NCBI GenBank assembly: GCA_015661135.1 | Contig: JACVXW010000076.1 | Coordinates: 1 to 8,195, forward strand | Reading direction: 5' to 3' | DNA from: Chloroflexota bacterium | GTDB taxonomy: Bacteria; Chloroflexota; Limnocylindria; Limnocylindrales; CSP1-4 | DNA length: 8,195 nt | The notes under the pieces: generated by a model | Database searches by the model: none | What the model saw: only the letters and a program-made list of their open reading frames with translations | What the model was told of the DNA's origin: nothing | Part shown: in pieces, positions 1 to 5,534 of the stretch | Numbering within the stretch: the stretch's first letter is position 1 | Layout of the letters: each line of letters starts with the position of its first letter | Translations under genes and position numbers: made by a program

Positions 1-1
1 C

Positions 2-277
2 ACCAAGGCCAACGGCTATTGCTGCGGCGGTGGTGGCGGCTGGATGTGGCTGGACGGGCTCGTGGCCGAGCACGTCACCGAGCGCCTGTCCGAGCGCCGG
101 GTTCGGGAGGCCGTGGCGACCGTCGGGATGGACGGCAGCGGCGTCCTGTCGGTGGCCTGTCCATACGAGCCGTCGCGGTTCGAGGATGCCGTCAAGTCGA
201 CCGGCAACGAGGGCCGCCTGGAAGTCCGCGACATCATCGAGCTCATTGACCAGGCCATGCAGCCGGCGGTCGCCTGA
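2..277 (+). CDS. C-terminal part of an HdrB-like CCG-domain iron-sulfur protein
   Basis: The gene enters from the left edge, and only its last 91 codons are present. The fragment begins with a Cys-Cys-Gly motif in a glycine run (CC at bases 20-25). About 45 residues later comes an ACPYE motif and then the stretch DAVKSTGNEG. This is the second half of a CCG domain, the module that in HdrB binds a non-cubane 4Fe-4S cluster and acts on disulfide or sulfur substrates. The usual closing CxxC is CPYE here, so one usual ligand is missing. The C-terminal end of the EMO-like protein at 2124 is clearly related (ACPKD, then AVKATGYE and a similar VSDLVELV/VRDIIELI ending). It lies 73 bases before etfB, with no promoter seen in the gap. 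In sHdr operons of the kind with etfAB, a separate HdrB-like protein (HdrB3) sits here, and that is my inferred identity. A GlcF/LutA-type protein is the alternative. Confidence 0.8.
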   Translation, partial: TKANGYCCGGGGGWMWLDGLVAEHVTERLSERRVREAVATVGMDGSGVLSVACPYEPSRFEDAVKSTGNEGRLEVRDIIELIDQAMQPAVA

Positions 278-340
278 CCGCCGGCACGGATCCCGCCCCA
301 CCGCGCCCCCGACCGGACCAACCAACCCGAATAGCACCCA

Positions 341-346
341 GAGGAG
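341..346 (+). promoter_or_regulatory. Ribosome binding site of etfB
   Basis: GAGGAG lies 4 bases before the ATG at 351 and fixes this start, although the reading frame is open far upstream. No promoter-like pair is visible in the 73-base gap after the preceding gene, so etfB is probably transcribed by read-through. Confidence 0.6.
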
Positions 347-350
347 TCGA

Positions 351-1151
351 ATGGAGTACGTCGTTCTGCTCAAGCAGGTCCCGGATCTCGCCGAGGATCT
401 CGCGATCGATGGAGACGGCACCGGGATCGACCGGGAATGGCTGAGCTTCGTCGCCAGCGAGTGGGACGAGTACGCCCTCGAGGAGGCGCTTCATCTCCGG
501 GACGCGACCGGCGGCAGCGTGACCTGTCTCGCCCTCGGCGTGGAATCCGGGGACGTCAGCGAGCTGCTGGCGACCTGCCTCGCCCGCGGGGCGGACCGGG
601 TCGGGAAGGTCGGATCCTTCGAGCACGGGCCGGATTCGCACGCGGCCGCGGCCGCGTTCGCCGAGGCGCTGCGCGGCATTCCGCACGACCTCGTCCTGAC
701 CGGGGTCCAGGCGATCGACGACCTGGATGGCCAGGTCGGTCCGCTGGTCGCGACGCGCCTGGATCTGCCGCACGTGTCGGTCGTCACGCACATCGCGGTG
801 GCGGACGGCGGCGGTGCGGTGACGGTCCACCAGGAATACGCCGGTGGTGTGGTCGGCGAGTTCGAGGTTATGCTCCCGGCCGTGCTCGGGGTCCAGACGT
901 CGCGCGAGGCACCGCGCTACGCCCCGGTCAGCCGGGTGCGACAGCTGATGAAGACCGCCACGATCGAGGCGCTCGACGGCGGCGGCGGCGGCGGCGGGGG
1001 CGGATCCGGCAGCGGCCTCGTGATCGAGTCGATGGCCGTCCCCACGGTCGGCCGGGCGGCCGAGATGATCACCGGCAATCCCGCGGCGATCGCGGATCGC
1101 ATCGCGGCAATCCTCGCCGAGCGCGGCATCGGAAGCGGGGCCGCCCGATGA
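351..1151 (+). CDS. etfB: Electron transfer flavoprotein subunit beta
   Basis: This 266-residue protein has the usual ETF-beta length. It begins MEYVVLLKQVPD, the typical N-terminal strand of the family. It continues with the conserved ALEEALHLRD region, a GLxSGD-like ALGVESGD, the LATCLARGADR helix, and the DLVLTGVQAIDDLDGQVGPLVA segment that helps form the AMP/FAD-binding side. ETF-beta pairs with ETF-alpha to carry electrons between flavin or iron-sulfur enzymes and a membrane quinone reductase. The C-terminal section has a run of nine glycines followed by SGSG (residues 210-222), which looks like a flexible linker and is unusual for the family. The stop overlaps the etfA start by ATGA. 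Within this operon the partner is probably the upstream Hdr-like complex rather than an acyl-CoA dehydrogenase, since no beta-oxidation gene is present; that is inference. Confidence 0.93.
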   Translation: MEYVVLLKQVPDLAEDLAIDGDGTGIDREWLSFVASEWDEYALEEALHLRDATGGSVTCLALGVESGDVSELLATCLARGADRVGKVGSFEHGPDSHAAAAAFAEALRGIPHDLVLTGVQAIDDLDGQVGPLVATRLDLPHVSVVTHIAVADGGGAVTVHQEYAGGVVGEFEVMLPAVLGVQTSREAPRYAPVSRVRQLMKTATIEALDGGGGGGGGGSGSGLVIESMAVPTVGRAAEMITGNPAAIADRIAAILAERGIGSGAAR

Positions 1152-2107
1152 GCGCCGAGATCCTCGTCCTCGTCGAGCATCGGGACGGGGCCGTTCTCGA
1201 CACCACCCATGAGCTCCTCGGGCGCGCTCGGACCCTGGCCGCGGCGAGCGGCGGCGAGGCCGTCGCGGTGCTGCTCGGTTCCGGCGCGGCCGGACTCGCG
1301 GCGGGGCTCGGGGCGGCGCGGGCCATCGTGGTGGACGACCCGGGACTCGAGTCGTTCAGTCCGTCCGCGTATCAGGCGGCGCTCGTGCCGCTGGTGCGGG
1401 AGCGGCAGCCGGTCATCGTCCTGATCTCGAACAGCGGACCCGGCATGGACGTGGCCGCCGGCCTGTCGGCGGCCCTGGACCTGCCCCTTGCCGCCTACGC
1501 GACCGACGTGACCATGGACGCGCAGGGGCCGCTCGTGTCCAGCCAGCTGTACGCCGGCAAGATCGAGGCGAAGGTGCGCTTCAGCGGCGGGCGCGGAATC
1601 GTGACCGTCATCGCCGGCTCGTTCTCCGGCGACAGCACCGCGGCCGGCGGCAGCCCCGCAGTCGAGGTCGTCGGGGCCGCCGCGACCGACGAACGGATCC
1701 GCTTCGTCGGCCTCATCCGGCCCGCCGCCGGGGACGTGGACATCACCCGCGAGTCCGTCCTCGTCTCGGTGGGGCGCGGCATCGGCGAGCAGGACAACCT
1801 CGAGCTGGTGGAGGCCCTCGCGGCGGCCCTCGGCGGGGCCGTCTCGTCGTCCCGGCCGATCGCGGACCTGGGCTGGCTGCCCCGGACCCGCCAGGTCGGC
1901 AAGTCCGGCCTGAAGGTGAAGCCGAAGGCGTACCTGGCGCTCGGCATCAGCGGCGCGCCGGAGCACCTGGAGGGCATGCGCGGCGCGGAACTTATCATCG
2001 CCGTCAACTCTGATCCGCGGGCGCCCATCTTCTCGGTCGCCCACTACGGCGCCGTGGCGGACCTGCTCGACGTGGTCCCGGCCCTGACCGCGCGGCTCGG
2101 CGGGTAG
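1148..2107 (+). CDS. etfA: Electron transfer flavoprotein subunit alpha
   Basis: This 319-residue protein starts at the ATG overlapping the etfB stop and begins MSAEILVLVEHRDG, the standard ETF-alpha N-terminus. The C-terminal FAD-binding domain (about residues 200-319) is complete. It has SVGRGIG around R210, SSRP with R236, GWLPRTRQVGKSG, then VKPKAYLALGISGAPEH, and finally AVNSDPRAPIF. These segments bind FAD in all ETFs. The position usually held by IQH after GISGA reads PEH here, so a family residue near the flavin differs. The protein forms the flavin-carrying half of EtfBA and should pass electrons to the EMO-like membrane protein encoded next. Whether this ETF is bifurcating or simply one-way cannot be decided from the sequence by eye. 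The gap to the next start is 16 bases and contains a hairpin over the ribosome binding site. Confidence 0.93.
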   Translation: MSAEILVLVEHRDGAVLDTTHELLGRARTLAAASGGEAVAVLLGSGAAGLAAGLGAARAIVVDDPGLESFSPSAYQAALVPLVRERQPVIVLISNSGPGMDVAAGLSAALDLPLAAYATDVTMDAQGPLVSSQLYAGKIEAKVRFSGGRGIVTVIAGSFSGDSTAAGGSPAVEVVGAAATDERIRFVGLIRPAAGDVDITRESVLVSVGRGIGEQDNLELVEALAAALGGAVSSSRPIADLGWLPRTRQVGKSGLKVKPKAYLALGISGAPEHLEGMRGAELIIAVNSDPRAPIFSVAHYGAVADLLDVVPALTARLGG

Positions 2108-2119
2108 GGAGGGCCTCCC
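2107..2119 (+). promoter_or_regulatory. Shine-Dalgarno of the EMO-like gene inside a short inverted repeat
   Basis: The 13 bases GGGAGGGCCTCCC can pair as a 5-base GGGAG/CTCCC stem with a GGC loop. They start at the last base of the etfA stop codon. The GGGAGG arm is the only ribosome binding site candidate for the GTG at 2124. Pairing would hide it unless ribosomes finishing etfA open the stem, which would couple the two genes. That effect is inference; the inverted repeat is seen directly. Confidence 0.45.
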
Positions 2120-2123
2120 GGGC

Positions 2124-4349
2124 GTGCTCGGTCGGGACGTCACCCGCGAGATCTTCGAGGGGATCTCCTCGAGTGGGGAGGTCCTGTTCTACGTCCTGTC
2201 CGCGCTCGCCTCGATCGTCTTCCTCGTGGGCGTCGGCGTGCGCCTCCGCAAGTACGTCCGCGGCCGCCGCCAGGATGTGATCGGCGCGCCGCTGGACTTC
2301 CTCGGGCGCGTGGTTCGGAGCACGGTGGACACCGCCGCGAACCGGACCGTCGCCAAGCGGGACCCGTACGCCGGGGTCTTCCACGCCGCGATCATGTGGG
2401 GTTTCATCGTCCTGTTCATCGGGACGGCGATCCTGACGATCGAGGCGGACATCGTCCGGCCGTTCCTGCCCCAGTTCAGCTTCTACTGGGGCGCCTTCTA
2501 CCTCGTCTACTCCCTCGTCCTGGACGTCCTCGGCCTCGCCATGCTGGTGGGCCTCGCGGCGATGGCCGTGCGGCGCGCCCGGAAGCCGCGCCAGCTGGAC
2601 TACGCCCGGGTGGACATCGCGCCGGCCACCACGGACCGGGGCGGCTTCCAGACCGGCGACTGGATCTTCCTCGGCTGGCTGGCGCTGCTCGGCGTCAGCG
2701 GCTTCATCCTGGAGGGGTCGCGGATCCTCGCCAACGATTACCCGTGGTTCGAGGTCTTCTCGCCGGTCGGCTGGGTGCTCGCCGTGGTCTTCGAGGCCTT
2801 CGGCATGACCGCCGCCTCGGCGGAGGGTCTCCGCTACGCCACGTGGTGGGGCCACGCCCTGGTGGCCCTCGCGTTCGTCGCCTACTTCCCGTTCTCGAAG
2901 GCCATCCACGCCCTGGCGGACCCGGTCAATCTCGCCCTCCGCTCGCCGCTCGCCGGCCGCCGCCTGCCGGTCCTGGCCGCGTCCGGCGCGGCGCCGGCGG
3001 ACGGGCACCTCGGCATCCGCGACCTCGACGACCTGCCCTGGAAGGCGCTCCTGGACCTGGACGCCTGCACCAAGTGCGGCCGCTGCCACGCCGCCTGCCC
3101 GGCCGTCGCATCCGGCGCGCCGCTGTCGCCCCGGGACCTCATCCTGGACCTTCGCCAGGAGGCGGATGCCGCCTGGTCCATTGCCGCCCCGCTGAGCGAG
3201 GTCCGCTCGGATCTCGAGTACGGCGGCGGGACGCGCCTGGCCGGCGGGCTGATCAGCGCCGACACGCTCTGGTCCTGCACGATGTGCCTGGCCTGCGTGG
3301 AGGCCTGCCCGGTCGGCATCGAGCACGTCCCCACGATCGTCGGCATGCGCCGGTCACTCGTGGACCAGGGCATCGTGGCGCCCTCGCTCCAGACCGCCTT
3401 CACGAGCCTGGCCAAGCAGGGCAACTCGTTCGGCCAGTCCGGGCGGGCCCGGGCGAAATGGACGGACGACCTGCCGACCCCGATCGTGGACGCCCGGAAG
3501 CAGGACGTGGACTGGCTCTGGTTCGTGGGCGACTTCGCATCGTTCGACACGCGCGTCCAGGAGGCGACGCGCCTCGTCGCCAGGGTCTTCCAGGCGTCCG
3601 GCATGGACTTCGGGATCCTGTACGAAGGCGAGCGCAACGCCGGCAACGACGTCCGCCGAGCGGGCGAGGAGGGCCTGTTCGAGCTCCTCGCGGAGCACAA
3701 CGTGGGGCAGCTGTCGAAGGCCCGCTTCCGGCGCATCGTGACCACGGACCCGCACACGCTCAACACGCTCAAGTTCGAGTACCCGGACTTCGGCGGGAAG
3801 TACGAGGTCTGGCACTACACCCAGGTCCTCGCAGCGCTCCTCGAATCCGGCGACCTCATGACCCGGCAGCCAATCGGGCGGCGCGTGACCTACCACGATC
3901 CCTGCTACCTGGCCCGCTACAGCAAGGTCACGGCAGCCCCACGCGAGGTCCTCGCGGCCATCGGAGCGGAGCTCGTGGAGATGCCGCGGAACGGCGCCAA
4001 CACGTTCTGCTGCGGTGCCGGCGGTGGCCGGATCTGGCAGGACGACAGCGCCCTCGTGGAACGTCCCTCCGAGCAGCGGATCCGCGAGGCCGCGGCGCTG
4101 GCGGGCGTGACCGACTTCGTGACCGCCTGCCCCAAGGACCTGACGATGTACAGCGCCGCGGTCAAGGCGACCGGCTACGAGGCGCGGCTCCTGGTCAGCG
4201 ATCTCGTGGAGCTCGTCGCCACGGCGCTGGATCTGCCGTCACTGGACCCGGAAATCGAGCCGGCGATCCAGCCGGCGATCGAGGCGGCCGGACCCGTCGA
4301 CGAGATCACCCCGGGCGAGCTCGCGGCGGCCGAGGTCCTCCCCGGATGA
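2124..4349 (+). CDS. EMO-like membrane cytochrome b / iron-sulfur oxidoreductase (ETF:menaquinone oxidoreductase type)
   Basis: This 741-residue fusion protein has three parts. Residues 1-265 form a NarI-like membrane domain with about six hydrophobic helices (near 19-41, 84-108, 120-148, 181-200, 215-230 and 242-263). Histidines H87, H244 and H262 are heme b ligand candidates. Residues 315-325 and 385-395 are two ferredoxin-type 4Fe-4S motifs (C315, C318, C321, C325 and C385, C388, C391, C395). Residues 465-700 are two CCG modules. In the second, C594, C629, C630 and C669 remain, but the last position of the CxxC is Asp (CPKD). In the first, every expected cysteine is replaced (GDFASFD, NAGND, DPHT). 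Proteins of this layout take electrons from reduced ETF and pass them to menaquinone. The position directly after etfBA fits that role. The GTG start is set by the ribosome binding site at 2107-2112. The stop overlaps the next gene by ATGA. Confidence 0.87.
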   Translation: MLGRDVTREIFEGISSSGEVLFYVLSALASIVFLVGVGVRLRKYVRGRRQDVIGAPLDFLGRVVRSTVDTAANRTVAKRDPYAGVFHAAIMWGFIVLFIGTAILTIEADIVRPFLPQFSFYWGAFYLVYSLVLDVLGLAMLVGLAAMAVRRARKPRQLDYARVDIAPATTDRGGFQTGDWIFLGWLALLGVSGFILEGSRILANDYPWFEVFSPVGWVLAVVFEAFGMTAASAEGLRYATWWGHALVALAFVAYFPFSKAIHALADPVNLALRSPLAGRRLPVLAASGAAPADGHLGIRDLDDLPWKALLDLDACTKCGRCHAACPAVASGAPLSPRDLILDLRQEADAAWSIAAPLSEVRSDLEYGGGTRLAGGLISADTLWSCTMCLACVEACPVGIEHVPTIVGMRRSLVDQGIVAPSLQTAFTSLAKQGNSFGQSGRARAKWTDDLPTPIVDARKQDVDWLWFVGDFASFDTRVQEATRLVARVFQASGMDFGILYEGERNAGNDVRRAGEEGLFELLAEHNVGQLSKARFRRIVTTDPHTLNTLKFEYPDFGGKYEVWHYTQVLAALLESGDLMTRQPIGRRVTYHDPCYLARYSKVTAAPREVLAAIGAELVEMPRNGANTFCCGAGGGRIWQDDSALVERPSEQRIREAAALAGVTDFVTACPKDLTMYSAAVKATGYEARLLVSDLVELVATALDLPSLDPEIEPAIQPAIEAAGPVDEITPGELAAAEVLPG

Positions 4350-4780
4350 ACTCCCCCACGGAAGAGGCCCGATCTGTCGCATCGGATTCGGATGCCTTCG
4401 ATGCGGCGCTGGCCGGCTGGCTGGCCCGCCAGGCCGCGGCGGAGGAACGGCTCACGTCGTTCGCGTTCCGTGAAGGGCAGCACCCGATCGACCTTCCGGC
4501 ACCCACCAGCCACGCCGAGCTCCGGGCGTGGATCCTCGGCCTCGTTGCGGAACCGGGCGTCGTCGCGGTCCTGACCGGTCTGGCAGACGCCGGGCGGTCG
4601 ATGACGGACCTGGCCACCACCGGCGCCCTCGGCGTTCGGCCCGGGGACCGCGTGGCGCTCGCCGCCCGGATCGGCGTCCTGACTGCCGCCGGGCTCGTCG
4701 CCCGCGACCTCGAATCCGACCGCGCGCTCCTCACGGAGCTCGGGCGGTCCGCCCTCGCCCTCGCCGGAAGTCGGCCGTGA
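4346..4780 (+). CDS. Unknown protein, possible winged-helix fold
   Basis: I do not recognise this 144-residue protein. The start is the ATG in the ATGA overlap with the EMO-like gene, and the end overlaps the next gene by GTGA, so it is firmly part of the operon. The N-terminal third is acidic and alanine-rich. The second half, from about residue 65, reads AVLTGLADAGRSMTDLATTGALGVRPGDRVALAARIGVLTAAGLV, then RDLESDRALLTELGRSAL. The pattern of helix, helix, then 'LxxAGLV ... LTELGR' resembles the recognition helix and wing of ArsR/MarR-like winged-helix proteins. There is no cysteine, no signal peptide and no membrane segment. It may be an operon regulator or a protein-binding subunit of the complex. 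The winged-helix reading is by eye only and is tentative. Confidence 0.75.
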   Translation: MNSPTEEARSVASDSDAFDAALAGWLARQAAAEERLTSFAFREGQHPIDLPAPTSHAELRAWILGLVAEPGVVAVLTGLADAGRSMTDLATTGALGVRPGDRVALAARIGVLTAAGLVARDLESDRALLTELGRSALALAGSRP

Positions 4781-5100
4781 ACTGCCCGTACTGCCAGAGG
4801 GCGGGTTCTCGGATGGATACCCACGCTCATCTCTGGGACGGCCACCCGGAGAAGGTACGGACCTTCCGTGACGAGGCCAAGGGAACCCTCAAGTTCGCCC
4901 TCGACTGCCCGTTCTGCGAAGAGGGAATGGAGCGTGTGGCGAACCCGCGCGGCCGCGAGGAAGGCTTCCTGGTCGAGTTCCGGCGGGAGATCGCGCTCAT
5001 GGCGTTCGACCTCCTCCTCTACCATTTCCAGGCGTCCCACGCCGAGCTGGTCGGGCTGCCGCCGATCCCCGAGGAATCGACCGCTGGAGGAGTGCCGTGA
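4777..5100 (+). CDS. Unknown small protein with two CxxC pairs (putative metal site)
   Basis: This 107-residue protein begins at the GTG overlapping the previous stop (GTGA) and reads MNCPYCQRAGSRMDTHAHLWDGHPEKV. Four cysteines form two pairs, C3/C6 (CPYC) and C44/C47 (CPFC), separated by 37 residues. H16, H18 and H23 lie between them. Two CPxC knuckles at this spacing fit a zinc-ribbon-like or small iron-sulfur fold. The remaining C-terminal half is probably helical (VEFRREIALMAFDLLLYHFQASHAEL) and ends in a short Pro/Gly tail. No family is recognised. It lies directly before the lipoyl carrier genes. Possible roles include helping lipoyl-protein or sulfur-carrier handling, or acting as a subunit of the complex; none is shown by the sequence. 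Confidence 0.75.
   Translation: MNCPYCQRAGSRMDTHAHLWDGHPEKVRTFRDEAKGTLKFALDCPFCEEGMERVANPRGREEGFLVEFRREIALMAFDLLLYHFQASHAELVGLPPIPEESTAGGVP
5086..5090 (+). promoter_or_regulatory. Ribosome binding site of the first lbpA
   Basis: GGAGG lies 6 bases before the GTG at 5097, inside the end of the preceding gene. It supports the GTG start that gives the GTGA overlap. Confidence 0.55.
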
Positions 5101-5534
5101 GCGACGTCAGAGGCTGCAACATCCCGGACGATCTCTACTACTGGGTGGAGAAGCACGCCTGGGCCCGGGACGACGGGTCCGGCGAGATCACGGTCGGGAT
5201 CACGGACGTGGCGCAGCACCTCGCCGCGCGTGTCGTGGCGATCACGACCAAGAAGGTCGGCAAGGTCCTGGAGCGCGGCCAGAGCGTGGCCACGGTCGAG
5301 AGCGGGAAGTGGGTGGGCCCGGTGCCCACGCCCGTGGATGGTGAAGTCACGGCGGTGAACGCGAACCTGGCCGGCGATCCAACCCTCGTGAACTCCGATC
5401 CCTATGGCGCCGGGTGGATCGTCCGGATCCGGCCCTCGGCCTGGGACGACCAGAAGGGCGCGCTGGCCAGCGGACCGGCCGGTTTGGCGGCCTACGAAGC
5501 ATTCCTCGCGGCGGAGGGCATCAGCTGCGCATGA
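5097..5534 (+). CDS. lbpA: Lipoate-binding protein, GcvH-like (sHdr-associated LbpA type), first copy
   Basis: This 145-residue protein has the GcvH fold. It has the N-terminal IPDDLYYWVEKHAWARDDG, where GcvH proteins usually show H.W. It continues with ITVGITDVAQHLAARVV, then KKVGKVLERGQSVATVESGKWVGPVPTPVDGEV. K71 in the ESGKWVGP turn is the expected lipoylated lysine. The rest, VNANLAGDPTLVNSDPYGAGWIVRI, is the family's closing strand region. The KWVGP(V/I)PTP form is what I associate with LbpA proteins of sHdr sulfur oxidation rather than with glycine cleavage, and no glycine cleavage genes are nearby. Its lipoate would carry the sulfur substrate to the Hdr-like complex. The protein is cytoplasmic. 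The only other cysteines are C7 near the N-terminus and C144 next to the last residue. The stop overlaps the second copy by ATGA. No lipoate assembly gene is visible in the window. Confidence 0.9.
   Translation: MSDVRGCNIPDDLYYWVEKHAWARDDGSGEITVGITDVAQHLAARVVAITTKKVGKVLERGQSVATVESGKWVGPVPTPVDGEVTAVNANLAGDPTLVNSDPYGAGWIVRIRPSAWDDQKGALASGPAGLAAYEAFLAAEGISCA

Noticed and set aside
437..1147. Long upstream extension of the etfA frame
   Set aside because: It reads through etfB in another frame as arginine/glycine-rich sequence. The ETF-alpha N-terminus clearly starts at 1148.
917..3326. Long - strand frames opposite etfA and the EMO-like gene
   Set aside because: They are mirror frames caused by high GC content, low-complexity and without family features.
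2396..4345. Long + strand frame overlapping the EMO-like gene
   Set aside because: It is Pro/Arg/Gly-rich shadow sequence with no motif. Only the part from ATG 4346 is a plausible gene.
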